64,000 nucleotides of DNA from Mucilaginibacter limnophilus (GTDB taxonomy: Bacteria > Bacteroidota > Bacteroidia > Sphingobacteriales > Sphingobacteriaceae), in the NCBI RefSeq assembly GCF_004005815.1, contig NZ_SACK01000002.1, forward strand, positions 744,001 to 808,000, written 5' to 3'. This document shows positions 24,855 through 35,300 of this stretch, one piece after another; positions within the stretch are counted from its first letter, which is position 1, and each line of letters begins with the position of its first letter. The position numbers and the translations under genes were made by a program. The notes beneath the pieces were generated by a model that searched no databases, was not told the DNA's origin, and saw only the letters and a list, made by a program, of their open reading frames with translations.

Positions 24855-24960
24855 TAATACGATATATGGGATTAAATCAACCACAAAGCTTATACTTATG
24901 CCTGTTTTACAATTAAAATAGATAATATTGTAGTGTTTAAGCTTAGCACGCCTATTGTAC

Positions 24961-26097
24961 ATGAAAACGGCTTTAATTACAGGTATAACCGGGCAGGACG
25001 GCGCCTACCTGGCAGAATTTCTGCTGAAAAAGGGCTATATGGTACATGGGCTTAAACGCAGGTCGTCACTTTTTAATACCGATCGTATTGACCACCTGTA
25101 CCACGACTCGCACGAACAGGGCGTAAAGCTTAAGCTTGACTACGGCGACCTTACCGACTCAACGAACCTGATTCGGATTATACAGGAAGTACAGCCTGAT
25201 GAGATTTATAATCTTGCTGCGCAAAGCCATGTAAAAGTGAGTTTTGATACGCCCGAATATACCGCCAATGCCGACGGAATAGGCGTACTGCGAGTGCTTG
25301 AGGCTGTAAGAATACTCGGGCTAACAGAAAGAACGCGGATTTACCAGGCATCTACATCAGAGTTATACGGATTGGTTCAGGCTGTTCCGCAAAGCGAAAC
25401 AACGCCTTTTTACCCCCGATCGCCTTATGCCGTAGCCAAAATGTATGGCTACTGGATAACCGTAAACTATCGCGAAGCATATAACATGTATGCTTGCAAC
25501 GGCATATTATTTAATCATGAAAGCCCGGTACGTGGCGAAACTTTTGTTACCCGAAAGATCACCCGTGGTGTGGCCAAAATAGCATTGGGCTTGCAGGACT
25601 TTTTGTACATGGGTAACCTGTCGGCGCAGCGCGACTGGGGCCATGCCAAAGATTATGTAGAAGCCATGTGGCTGATGCTGCAGCAGGATAAACCGGAAGA
25701 TTTTGTGATAGCTACAGGTGTAACAACCACCGTGCGCGACTTTATTCGTCTTGCCTTTATCGAACTAGGTATTGAGGTAGAGTTCAGCGGTAAAGAAGCT
25801 TTCGAAAAAGGGGTAGTAATTGATATGGATGTTGAGAAGATGCAGCACAACGGACTAAATCCGGATGTTTTGCGCTTCGGGCAAACAGTGGTAAAGATCG
25901 ACCCTAAATATTACCGCCCTACTGAGGTTGATTTGCTGATAGGTGATGCAACAAAAGCACATCAAAAATTGGACTGGCAACCTAAGTATGATCTGCAGGC
26001 GCTGGTTGAGGATATGGTACGTTCAGATCTGCATCTGGTTAAGAAGGATGATCATTTACGCAGGGGAGGATTTAAAACACTTAATTATTTTGAATAA
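24961..26097 (+). CDS. gmd: GDP-mannose 4,6-dehydratase
   Basis: 378 residues from ATG 24961 (the TTG two codons upstream is not needed). The Rossmann loop GITGQDG is at residues 8-14. The catalytic set is visible as STSELYG and [15 protein letters not shown] (YxxxK). [19 protein letters not shown] is the substrate-binding signature, with Val where many homologues have Arg. [18 protein letters not shown] is also diagnostic. It makes GDP-4-keto-6-deoxy-mannose, the precursor of GDP-fucose and related sugars for surface polysaccharides. The partner GDP-fucose synthase is not in the window. The Wzi/RemB-like gene follows after 15 nt and is probably in the same operon. Confidence 0.97.
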   Translation: MKTALITGITGQDGAYLAEFLLKKGYMVHGLKRRSSLFNTDRIDHLYHDSHEQGVKLKLDYGDLTDSTNLIRIIQEVQPDEIYNLAAQSHVKVSFDTPEYTANADGIGVLRVLEAVRILGLTERTRIYQASTSELYGLVQAVPQSETTPFYPRSPYAVAKMYGYWITVNYREAYNMYACNGILFNHESPVRGETFVTRKITRGVAKIALGLQDFLYMGNLSAQRDWGHAKDYVEAMWLMLQQDKPEDFVIATGVTTTVRDFIRLAFIELGIEVEFSGKEAFEKGVVIDMDVEKMQHNGLNPDVLRFGQTVVKIDPKYYRPTEVDLLIGDATKAHQKLDWQPKYDLQALVEDMVRSDLHLVKKDDHLRRGGFKTLNYFE

Positions 26098-26112
26098 GGT
26101 AAACAATAACGC

Positions 26113-27729
26113 ATGAAAAAACTATTTATAAGCGCTGTTTTAGGATTAACTGTATTTGCGGCAAAAGCGCAATCACAATACCAGCCTTATTCATATCAAT
26201 TCTATCAAAAACTAAATAGTACCGCTTATTCAACCCAAACCCGGGTACATACCGCGTTAAAGCCATATTTCGCCGATGACTCGCTGCTGCGTGCGGCGTA
26301 CGATTCGCTGATGAACATGGGCAACGACGGTGATACACATTCCTTAGGTTACCGTAAGCTTTTTACAGAGCATTTAATTGATAGCCGGACGGCAAACAAC
26401 AGTTTTTATGCTGATGTATTGCCCGACGTTACAATTGGCAGGAATTTCAGTCAGTTTAAAGAAAATACTCACCTGTTTGGCCTTGGTATGCAACTGGGCG
26501 GAACGGTAGGAGATAAGTTTTCTTACAACGTTGGTGGATTTTTAAACACAGCCAACTTTCCCGAATACCTTGATACTTACATTAACCAGGTAGGTATTGT
26601 GCCGGGGCAGGCATACAACCGCAGCGGTTCGGGCCAAAATAAAGACTGGTCGTACATTACTGCTACCGTATCATACACGCCCATAAAGTATCTTAATATT
26701 TCAGCTGGCCGCGATAAATCATTCGTTGGCGATGGTTATCGTTCATTGTTATTATCAGACTATGCTTCACCGGCACCATTTTTCAGGCTGGTAGGTACAT
26801 TAGGTAACGTACGATACATGGCTATGTGGAGTTATATGAACGACCCAATGAACCCGGCAATTAACAACTATTCTGCCGATAAGCACAAATGGGCCATATT
26901 TCACTACTTAGACTGGAATATCAGCAACCGTGTTTCGGTTGGGTTCTTTGAAACAGTTACATGGGCTAACCAGTTTGATGATGGAACCAAGCGTGGGTTT
27001 GATTTCGCATATATAAACCCTATAATCTTCCTGCGTCCGGTTGAGGCATCAAGCGGCTCGCCTGATAACGTGATATTGGGTTTCAACTCGAAATGGAAGA
27101 TAAGTAATGGCGCAACTTTATACGGACAGTTTATGCTTGATGAGTTTGAAACATCAAACTTTTTTTCCAACAATGGCAGTGCGCGTAATAAGTATGGCTG
27201 GCAACTGGGTTTAAGGGGCGCTAATCTGTTTGGTGTATCAGGATTGAATTATTTGGTAGAGACCAACAACGTAACCCCATACACCTACTCGCAGCGCAGT
27301 CCGCAAATGAATTATACCGGCAACAGCGAACCACTGGCGCATCCATGGGGAGCTAACTTCAGGGAGGTAGTTGGTTTGCTGAATTACTCGTACAAACGTT
27401 TTGATTTTTCGGGTGAGATAGACTATGGCCATTACGGACTTGATGAAGATGGAAAGAATTACGGTAAAGACCTGTTTGAAAACTATCGAGATCCTGTGCG
27501 TGCTTTTGGTAACTACACCGGTCAGGGACTAACAACTAACATGATTTATTTTGAAGGCAAGGTAGGTTTCCTGCTTAATCCTAAAACTAATCTGCGTATC
27601 GAATTAGGCGGCATTTTCAGAAATGATACTAACGAACAATTCACCAGCCGAACCGCCATGCTGACATTGGGTATCCGCAGTTCGTTCCGTAGCTTTTACA
27701 GCGATCTGGCAAGTTATAGGGCGAGATAG
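26113..27729 (+). CDS. Wzi/RemB-like outer-membrane capsule assembly protein
   Basis: 538 residues with a cleavable signal peptide (KKLFISAVLGLTVFAAKAQ). A short helical N-terminal part (ADDSLLRAAYDSL) is followed by a long barrel with alternating strands. NISAGRDKSFVGDGYRSLLL and SDYASPAPFFRLV are strongly conserved in the Wzi capsule-assembly family, and RemB of gliding Flavobacterium belongs to the same group. Wzi anchors capsule at the outer surface and RemB affects gliding. With gmd just upstream, a role in holding a deoxyhexose-containing surface polysaccharide is the most natural reading (inference). Confidence 0.8.
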   Translation: MKKLFISAVLGLTVFAAKAQSQYQPYSYQFYQKLNSTAYSTQTRVHTALKPYFADDSLLRAAYDSLMNMGNDGDTHSLGYRKLFTEHLIDSRTANNSFYADVLPDVTIGRNFSQFKENTHLFGLGMQLGGTVGDKFSYNVGGFLNTANFPEYLDTYINQVGIVPGQAYNRSGSGQNKDWSYITATVSYTPIKYLNISAGRDKSFVGDGYRSLLLSDYASPAPFFRLVGTLGNVRYMAMWSYMNDPMNPAINNYSADKHKWAIFHYLDWNISNRVSVGFFETVTWANQFDDGTKRGFDFAYINPIIFLRPVEASSGSPDNVILGFNSKWKISNGATLYGQFMLDEFETSNFFSNNGSARNKYGWQLGLRGANLFGVSGLNYLVETNNVTPYTYSQRSPQMNYTGNSEPLAHPWGANFREVVGLLNYSYKRFDFSGEIDYGHYGLDEDGKNYGKDLFENYRDPVRAFGNYTGQGLTTNMIYFEGKVGFLLNPKTNLRIELGGIFRNDTNEQFTSRTAMLTLGIRSSFRSFYSDLASYRAR

Positions 27730-27768
27730 ACCTCGATTTAACGATTTTAAAATTACCTTGATTACTTA

Positions 27769-27847
27769 TGTCATGCTGAACTTCTTTCAGCATCTCACAA
27801 ACTAATAAACATATTTTGAGAGATCCCGAAACAAGTTCGGGATGACG
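27769..27847. repeat. Family B inverted repeat at a convergent junction
   Basis: TGTCATGCTGAACTTC with TTTCAGCATCTCAC forms one hairpin. GAGATCCCGAAACAAG with TTCGGGATGACGTA is the second half. It lies between the Wzi/RemB-like gene and dxs and may terminate both. Confidence 0.8.
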
Positions 27848-27868
27848 TAGAATAATAACAGCTAACTT

Positions 27869-29803
27869 TTACGACGCTATAGTATGCGCCTTTTTGCTGA
27901 TGCCGAAGGCTTTTACCTGTTCGGCAATAGCGTTGGCATCATAACCGCATTCGGCCCAAAGTTCGGGTTGTTCACCGTGTTCAATGATTGCGTCAGGCAT
28001 ACCCAGTCGTTTTACCTGTGCGCTATAGCCTTTGTCGGCCATAAACTCAAGCACCGCGCTGCCCATGCCGCCTTCAAGGCAACCATCTTCAACAGTGATA
28101 ACTTTGTAGAACTTTTGGAATACGCTATGCAGTAATGCTTCGTCTAACGGCTTAACAAAACGCAGGTCGTAATGAGCAGGGTAGTAGCCTTCGGTATTTA
28201 AGGCGGTGATTGCTTTCACTGCTTCGTTGCCAATGGTACCTATAGTTAATATGGCCACTTCTTCACCATCAGTTACTAACCGGCCTTTACCAACGGGAAT
28301 AGCCTTCATAGGGCGCTGCCAGTCAACCATAACGCCATTGCCGCGTGGGTAACGTATCACAAACGGTCCCATGTTTTCCTGCTGGGCAGTGAACATCAGG
28401 TTACGCAGTTCTTCCTCGTTCATAGGTGCCGATACCGTCATATTGGGTATGCAGCGCATGTAGGCAAGGTCATATGCTCCATGGTGTGTCGGGCCGTCAG
28501 CACCGGCAATACCGGCACGGTCGAGGCAAAACACCACGTTAAGTTTTTGTATAGCTACGTCATGAATCACCTGATCATACGCCCGCTGCATAAAGCTTGA
28601 GTATATGTTACAAAAGGGTACAAGTCCTTGTGTAGCAAGTCCGGCAGAGAACGTTACCGCATGCTGCTCGGCAATACCAACGTCGAACGCGCGGTTGGGC
28701 ATAGCCTTCATCATCAGGTTAAGCGAACAGCCGGATGGCATAGCCGGGGTTATACCCATGATCTTTGGATTTTGTTCGGCCAGTTCAATAATTGTATGGC
28801 CAAATACGTCCTGGTATTTTGGTGGCTGCGGTTTTTCGCTTATTGTTTTCTTGATCTCGCCGGTTATTTTATCAAATAAGCCCGGAGCGTGCCACTTGGT
28901 CTGGTCTTTTTCAGCCAGCGCATAGCCTTTACCTTTTACGGTGATGCAATGCAAAAGCTTCGGGCCGGGTATATCACGCAGATCGCGCAGCACTTTAGTA
29001 AGGTGCTTTACGTCGTGCCCGTCAATCGGACCAAAATATCTGAACTTTAACGCCTCAAAAAAGTTGCTGCGTTTAAGCAAGGTGCCTTTTATGCTTTTCT
29101 CTATTTTCTTGGCGATCTTGAACGCATCGGGCCCAACCTGCGACAGCTTGGTAAGCACATTCGCTATATCGTCTCTGAAACGGTTGTATTGTCTTGAGGT
29201 AGTAATGTCGGTGAGATATTCTTTAAGCGCGCCCACGTTCGGGTCTATCGACATGTTATTGTCGTTCAATATCACCAGCAGGTTCGAGTTTTCGATCCCA
29301 GCGTGGTTAAGCGCTTCAAAAGCAAGACCTGCTGTCATGGCTCCATCGCCGATCACTGCCACATGTTGGCGGTCTTTTTCACCTTTGTAGTGTGATGCAA
29401 CAGCCATCCCCAATGCCGCCGAAATAGAGGTTGACGAGTGGCCTACGCCAAAGGTATCATACTCGCTTTCGCCGCGTTTAGGGAAACCGCTTATACCTTT
29501 ATATACACGGTTGGTATGAAAAACATCACGGCGGCCGGTTAATATTTTGTGCCCGTAAGCCTGGTGACCCACGTCCCAAACCAGCTGGTCGTAAGGGGTG
29601 TTTAAAACGTATTGTAAAGCTACGGTTAGCTCAACAACACCCAAACTGGCAGCGAAATGTCCGCCGTTTACCGACACAACATCAATAATATACTGACGCA
29701 GCTGCTGACAGACAAGCTCAAGCTCGTCTTCGCTAAATTGCTTTAAATCAGATGGGTAATTGATTTTTTCTAACAAATTACCGGCCGGTACCTGCATCGA
29801 CAT
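27869..29803 (-). CDS. dxs: 1-deoxy-D-xylulose-5-phosphate synthase
   Basis: About 644 residues from ATG 29803 (ATG 29797 also possible; a TTG at 29860 gives an unconserved extension). [15 protein letters not shown] is the normal N-terminus. The thiamine diphosphate motif is [18 protein letters not shown] with [30 protein letters not shown] and [15 protein letters not shown] (with the catalytic Glu) are present, plus [19 protein letters not shown]. It condenses pyruvate and glyceraldehyde 3-phosphate to start the MEP isoprenoid route, and supplies thiamine and pyridoxal precursors. It appears monocistronic, with a convergent neighbour downstream. Confidence 0.97.
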   Translation of the reverse strand: MSMQVPAGNLLEKINYPSDLKQFSEDELELVCQQLRQYIIDVVSVNGGHFAASLGVVELTVALQYVLNTPYDQLVWDVGHQAYGHKILTGRRDVFHTNRVYKGISGFPKRGESEYDTFGVGHSSTSISAALGMAVASHYKGEKDRQHVAVIGDGAMTAGLAFEALNHAGIENSNLLVILNDNNMSIDPNVGALKEYLTDITTSRQYNRFRDDIANVLTKLSQVGPDAFKIAKKIEKSIKGTLLKRSNFFEALKFRYFGPIDGHDVKHLTKVLRDLRDIPGPKLLHCITVKGKGYALAEKDQTKWHAPGLFDKITGEIKKTISEKPQPPKYQDVFGHTIIELAEQNPKIMGITPAMPSGCSLNLMMKAMPNRAFDVGIAEQHAVTFSAGLATQGLVPFCNIYSSFMQRAYDQVIHDVAIQKLNVVFCLDRAGIAGADGPTHHGAYDLAYMRCIPNMTVSAPMNEEELRNLMFTAQQENMGPFVIRYPRGNGVMVDWQRPMKAIPVGKGRLVTDGEEVAILTIGTIGNEAVKAITALNTEGYYPAHYDLRFVKPLDEALLHSVFQKFYKVITVEDGCLEGGMGSAVLEFMADKGYSAQVKRLGMPDAIIEHGEQPELWAECGYDANAIAEQVKAFGISKKAHTIAS

Positions 29804-29980
29804 TAAGAGTAAAAATTTAACCCGCAAATTACGGGAATTAACAGAATAAAAAAAGGACAACTATAAAGATATAATTGTTTTAAATAGGAAGAGAAATTTT
29901 GAGCATGATTTGTGAGATGCGGGGGTTGTCACGAATTCCGTTTTGCGTAAAGGAACTACAAAGCAAACTTGTGACTTACC

Positions 29981-30086
29981 GCCTCACCCATCAACTCAAC
30001 TACAATTTGCAGTGACACTACAAACCCTCTCCAGTCGGAGAGGGTGGTTTAGTCAGTGATTTAGCACTAACATTAATGGGTGAGGC
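29981..30086. repeat. Nested palindrome upstream of scpA
   Basis: Outer arms GCCTCACCCAT (29981-29991) and ATGGGTGAGGC (30076-30086) are perfect reverse complements. Inside lies ACCCTCTCC AGTC GGAGAGGGT (30024-30045), a 9-bp hairpin with a 4-nt loop, flanked by further imperfect pairing. The inner stem shares the CCCTCTCC/GGAGAGGG words seen after uvrB. The rest of the 317-base gap (29804-30120) holds no gene that I can see. Confidence 0.8.
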
Positions 30087-30120
30087 TACATCAGGCAAAT
30101 TCCTTACTTTTATACCGGCT

Positions 30121-30867
30121 ATGACGGATGAAAATTTCGAAATAAAACTTCCCCAGTTTGAAGGACCGTTCGATCTGCTGTTATTTTTTATTGAGCGCGA
30201 TGAGCTTAATATTCATGATATTCCCATAGCCCGTATTACCGATGATTTCCTGAACTACATTAACCAGATGGCCAGCCTGAACATGGAAGTGGCCAGTGAG
30301 TTTATTTTCGTTGCTGCCACGCTGATGCGCATCAAGGCTAAAATGCTGCTGCCGCGTTTCGAAACCGACGAGGCCGGTAACGAGATTGACACCAAGGAAG
30401 AACTGATACGCAAACTGGTAGAATATAAACGTTTTAAAGACCTGTGTGAGGAGTTGCGCGTATTTGAGGACGAACGGCTAAAACAGGAAAAACGCGGAAA
30501 CATTGCTTCAGATATCGAGCAGATGGAAAAGGTAACGCTGCCGGGCGAAGAACTGTCGGAAGTTACTTTGTATAAGCTGATGGTGGTGTATGAGCGTGTG
30601 ATGCGCAATCTGTTTAATCGCCGCGAAGAGGTTGTCCATACAGTAGTACAATATCCGTATACCATTGAACAGCAAAAAAAAGCTATTGCCGACCTGCTTC
30701 GCATCAACAAAATGATGGATTTTAAATCGATGGCGTCAAGCTCCGACAACAAAGTCCATTTTGTATATAATTTCCTCGCCATGCTTGAAATGCTGCAGCA
30801 GGAACTCATCGATATTCAAATTGGACTTGGTTACAACAATTTCAGGATATCGCCTAAGGAGACATAA
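30121..30867 (+). CDS. scpA: Segregation and condensation protein A (kleisin)
   Basis: 248 residues from ATG 30121. An in-frame ATG at 30076 lies inside a palindromic repeat and adds an unconserved extension. FEIKLPQFEGPFDLLLFFIE is the conserved N-terminal kleisin motif, followed by ERDELNIHDIPIARITDDFL and ASEFIFVAATLMRIKAKMLL. The C-terminal winged-helix region ends MLEMLQQELIDIQIG. ScpA bridges the SMC heads together with ScpB to form the condensin that compacts and segregates the chromosome. scpB and smc are not in this window. The neighbours are unrelated housekeeping genes. Confidence 0.95.
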   Translation: MTDENFEIKLPQFEGPFDLLLFFIERDELNIHDIPIARITDDFLNYINQMASLNMEVASEFIFVAATLMRIKAKMLLPRFETDEAGNEIDTKEELIRKLVEYKRFKDLCEELRVFEDERLKQEKRGNIASDIEQMEKVTLPGEELSEVTLYKLMVVYERVMRNLFNRREEVVHTVVQYPYTIEQQKKAIADLLRINKMMDFKSMASSSDNKVHFVYNFLAMLEMLQQELIDIQIGLGYNNFRISPKET

Positions 30868-30884
30868 TGTTCAGATTGAATATT

Positions 30885-31020
30885 TAGATATGAGATAGGT
30901 TGGTATTTAAAAGGTCTGTTGATAATTATCAAAAGTGAGTGGTTGTCTCACCTCTTAAATCTCAGGCCTCATATCTAAAACCTCTAAATCTCACATCTCA
31001 AATCTCTTATCTCATATCTA
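30885..31020. repeat. Inverted repeat with TCTCATATCTA words between scpA and glyA
   Basis: TAGATATGAGATA (30885-30897) and TATCTCATATCTA (31008-31020) are perfect 13-bp inverted arms 110 nt apart. Between them are several direct copies of ATCTCA/CATATCTA-like words (around 30948-31010). It fills most of the 185-bp gap. Confidence 0.7.
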
Positions 31021-31052
31021 ATACCTAACTTAGCGGCGTTTTTAAATATCAC

Positions 31053-32339
31053 ATGAAAAGAGACAAACTAATATTTAAACTACTCGACGAAGAACAGCAA
31101 CGCCAGGAAGAAGGCATTGAACTTATAGCATCTGAAAATTTTGTAAGTCGCCAGGTTATGGAAGCCGCGGGTTCTGTTGCTACCAACAAGTATGCCGAAG
31201 GCCTGCCGGGCAAACGCTATTATGGCGGCTGCCAGATAGTTGACGAAATTGAAGTAATTGCTATTGAGCGTGCCAAGCAACTGTTTAACGCCGAATGGGC
31301 AAACGTGCAGCCACACTCAGGCGCGCAGGCAAACGCCGCAGTAATGCTGGCTTGCTTAAATCCGGGCGACAAAATTCTTGGGTTCGACCTATCACATGGC
31401 GGGCACTTAACGCACGGTTCGCCGGTAAACTTCTCGGGAAAGTTGTATGAGTCGCATTTTTATGGTGTTGATAAAGAAACCGGTTTGATTGACTACAAGC
31501 AGCTTGAAAAAGTGGCTCTGAAAGAAAAACCGAAAATGATCATCTGCGGCGCTTCAGCCTACTCGCGCGATTGGGATTATGAATTCATCCGTAAAGTGGC
31601 TGATAAAGTAGGCGCTTTAGTATTGGCTGATATTTCGCACCCGTCGGGTTTAATTGCCCGCGGTTTGTTAACTGATCCGCTGCCGCATTGCCACATTGTT
31701 ACCACTACTACACACAAAACCTTGCGCGGTCCACGTGGTGGTTTGATATTGCTGGGTAAAGACTTTGAAAACCCGTTTGGCCACAAAACACCAAAAGGCG
31801 AAATTCGTATGATGTCGTCGTTATTGGATATGGCCGTGTTCCCGGGTACACAGGGCGGTCCGCTTGAGCATATCATTGCCGCTAAAGCCGTTGCCTTTGG
31901 CGAAGCGCTTAGCGATAGCTATATGAAATATATTGTACAGGTAAAAAAGAACGCCGAAGCAATGGCAAAAGCATTTGTTGAGCGTGGCTACGATATTATT
32001 TCGGGCGGAACTGATAACCACCTGATGCTTATCGACCTGAGAAACAAAAATATTTCGGGCAAAGCTGCTGAAAACGCGTTGGTAAATGCAGACATCACTG
32101 TGAACAAAAACATGGTTCCATTTGACGATAAATCACCGTTTGTAACCTCGGGAATACGAGTTGGTACTGCCGCCATCACTACCCGCGGACTAAAAGAAAA
32201 ACAAATGGAACAAATTGTTGAACTAATTGACGCTGTAATTGTTGATCCTGAAAATGAACTTTCTTTAAAGAAGATACGTAAAAAAGTTCATAAATTAATG
32301 GCAGATTATCCTTTATACAAGGATAAGGGATCAGAATAA
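31053..32339 (+). CDS. glyA: Serine hydroxymethyltransferase
   Basis: 428 residues. The PLP-binding lysine lies in [16 protein letters not shown]. Other SHMT signatures are [50 protein letters not shown] and [20 protein letters not shown]. It interconverts serine and glycine with transfer of a one-carbon unit to tetrahydrofolate, feeding purine and thymidylate synthesis. The ATG at 31053 gives the usual N-terminus. The stop codon is only 4 nt before the GTG of the large histidine kinase, so the kinase is probably read through from the glyA promoter. Confidence 0.97.
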   Translation: MKRDKLIFKLLDEEQQRQEEGIELIASENFVSRQVMEAAGSVATNKYAEGLPGKRYYGGCQIVDEIEVIAIERAKQLFNAEWANVQPHSGAQANAAVMLACLNPGDKILGFDLSHGGHLTHGSPVNFSGKLYESHFYGVDKETGLIDYKQLEKVALKEKPKMIICGASAYSRDWDYEFIRKVADKVGALVLADISHPSGLIARGLLTDPLPHCHIVTTTTHKTLRGPRGGLILLGKDFENPFGHKTPKGEIRMMSSLLDMAVFPGTQGGPLEHIIAAKAVAFGEALSDSYMKYIVQVKKNAEAMAKAFVERGYDIISGGTDNHLMLIDLRNKNISGKAAENALVNADITVNKNMVPFDDKSPFVTSGIRVGTAAITTRGLKEKQMEQIVELIDAVIVDPENELSLKKIRKKVHKLMADYPLYKDKGSE

Positions 32340-32343
32340 TTAC

Positions 32344-35300
32344 GTGATTAAAGAAAATACCCCTCAAAATACCGAAGCTGAACGTTTGGCGGCGCTTGAT
32401 TCGTACGCCATATTGGACACCCTACCCGAGAAAGAGTATGATGCCATTACAAAACTGGCATCATACATCTGCCGGGCGCCAATAGCGCTTATAACACTGG
32501 TTGATGAAAAGAGACAGTGGTTTAAGTCGGTGGTGGGTATTGATGGTGATGGCACTCCCCGTGCCGACGCTTTTTGTAATTACACTATACAAAGCGACAA
32601 CATTCTTGAGGTAAATAACGCCACACAAGACGATAGATTTAAAAATAATCCTTTCGTAACCGGCGATCCTAACATCAGATTTTATGCAGGCGCACCTATA
32701 GTTGATCCCGAAGGGCATCGACTGGGCTCATTGTGTGTTATTGATCGTGTTCCGCGCCAGCTTGACGAGCAACAGCGTGAAGCTTTAAGCACACTTGCCG
32801 GCGAGGTGATGTCGCACCTTACACTGCGCAAGCAAAAAATGGAACTTGAAGCCAGTGTACGCATTCACGAGGAGTTTTTTGATCTTTTTAATACCTCTCC
32901 TGAAGTTCATTGCATAATGGACAAGGATTTCAGAGTGGAACTTATTAACAAAGCGGTTACCAATGTTTTAGGCTATTCGCCCGAGGAAGTGACAGGCCAT
33001 GTCATCTGGGAGTTTTTTAGTGAAGAAAGCCGCAATGTTTCATTAGAAAGGCTTAAATCAGGCAACATCCGCAGCCAGGATATCGAAACGCAGCTTATTA
33101 ATAAAAAAGGAGAAAAATTATGGATAAGCTGGTCGTTATCATTTAAAGAGAATAAGTGGTATGCCAGTGGACGTGACGTAACCGAACATAAGCGCCTTCA
33201 TGTCGAGTTGGAACAGCTGTCGCTGGTAGCCAGTAAGGTAAGTAACGGAGTAGTAATAAGCGATGCCAATGATAAGGTGGTATGGGTTAACGATGCTTTT
33301 GAAGATATTACCGGCTTTAACCTAAAAGATGTTGAAGGCAATCGCCTGCGAAATATCATTCTTAAAAATCCGGAGACCAACCCTGATATACTGCGGTTAA
33401 ATGAGTTGATCAGCAAAAAGAAGTCATATGAGATTGATCTTTTAATGACCAAAAAAGAGGGTGAACCACTTTGGATTAAGATCATTAACTCATTTATTTT
33501 TAAAGCTGATGGTGAGATAGACAAGTATATACGGGTTATAATCAATATCAATCAGCGTAAGCGTGCCGAACAGGATTTGGAGATACTTTCTTTTGCCGCA
33601 CGTAAATCGCCGGGAGGTATCATAATACGCGATGCTGAGGGACGAGTGGTTTGGATGAATGAGGTAATGGAAGATATTATTGGTTATACCCTTGCCGAGA
33701 TGGAAGGAAAAACCTTTGGTACCATGCTGCTGGGCGAAGATACTGACATGAGCGTGTTTGAAAAAGCGTTAAAAGCCGTTGCCGAAAATCGCCCGTATGA
33801 TGTTGAAATAAAAATCTACAAAAAAGACGGTACACCTAAGTGGGTATGGATAACCAACAGTCCGTTGTTTAACGAAGTTGGAACTGTTGAGCGCCAGGTA
33901 GGTGTCATGGTTGATATCACCGAGCGTAAAAAAGTTGAACAGCAGCTTAAAATGCTTTCACTGGTGGCCAGCAGCACTACAGGTGGTGTTATTATAAATG
34001 ATAGCGAAGGTAACGTTGAATGGATAAACAGTGGTTTTGAAAAGATTACCGGCTACAGTATTGATGATATAAAAGGGAAACACCTTGGCGATGTGGTTAA
34101 GGGTGAACTTACCGACTTTTCAATAATTGAGCGCACCCGTGAACTATCAAAAAATAAACAATCGTTTGAGGTAGATCTGTTGATATATCGTAAAGACGGG
34201 CAACCGCTGTGGATATCGGTAATTAATTCGGTGATACTGGATGATACCGGCAAGGTTGACAAATATATAGAGGTAATTATTGATATAACTGCCAAAAAGA
34301 AGGTTGAGCTTGAGTTGATAGCCGCTAAAGAAGAGGCCATACAGCTTAACCGTGCCAAGGATATGTTTATATCAGTACTAAGCCACGAAATGCGTACGCC
34401 GCTGAACGCGGTGATAGGCATGTCGCACCTGCTGATAGAAGAAAATCCGCTCGAATCACAAAAAGAGAACCTGAATATATTAAAGTTTAGCGCCGAGAAC
34501 CTGCTTACGCTGATAAACGATGTACTTGACTTTACCAAGATAGAAACCGGTAACATCGAGCTTGAGAAAGCAAATGTGGACACCCGCGAAATGATACAAA
34601 GCGTTATCGCGTCGTTGAAATATAAGGTTCAGGAAAAAAATATTTATCTGAAAGCGAACCTTGATCCTTCATTGCCTCAGGTTATACTGGCCGACCGTAC
34701 ACGCTTATGCCAGATATTGTTAAACCTTGTAAGTAACGCGGTTAAATTTACCAATGAGGGTGGTGTAACAATTGATATAAAAGTTATAGAACAAAGTGCT
34801 AAGAAAGTACGTATAAGGTTTGCAGTGGCTGATACCGGAATTGGTATTGCAAATGACAAAATAAATACCATATTTGAGGCATTTAAGCAAGCCGAGGCCG
34901 ATACAACACGCAAATACGGAGGTACAGGGCTTGGCTTACCTATTAGTAAGCGACTTATTGAACTGCACGATTCGCGTATAAATGTTGATAGTGTAGTTGG
35001 TCAAGGCTCAACCTTTTGGTTTACAATATCGTTTGAAAAGGCCGAAAGCCAGATAAACAATAACAATAGCACAGTGGAAGCAGAATTAAACATAAACGTT
35101 TTGGTAGTTGATGATAACCAGATTAACAGGCTGCTGGTTAACAAGGTGCTTAAGAAATGGGGCGCCACTGCCGATTTTGCTGAGAACGGTCGAGAGGCGG
35201 TTGAAAAAATTGAGGCTAACTTGAATTACGATGCCGTGCTGATGGATATACACATGCCTGAAATGGGCGGCCTAGAAGCTACGCAAATCATCCGCTCGAA

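Noticed and set aside
24955..24960. TTG start two codons before gmd ATG
   Set aside because: ATG 24961 begins the conserved [14 protein letters not shown]; the extra two codons have no support.
27869..29860. TTG start of dxs at 29860
   Set aside because: Adds 19 residues not seen in Dxs proteins; ATG 29803 or 29797 gives the normal N-terminus.
30076..30120. Upstream in-frame ATG of scpA giving 15 extra residues
   Set aside because: The ATG is the right arm of a palindrome and the extra residues are not like ScpA; ATG 30121 starts the conserved N-terminus.
30255..30809. 184-codon open frame on the minus strand
   Set aside because: Serine-rich, antisense to scpA over most of its length, with no signal or domain; a codon-usage shadow.
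34053..34583. 176-codon minus-strand frame
   Set aside because: Antisense to the PAS4/HisKA part of the kinase; serine-rich low-complexity translation typical of a shadow.
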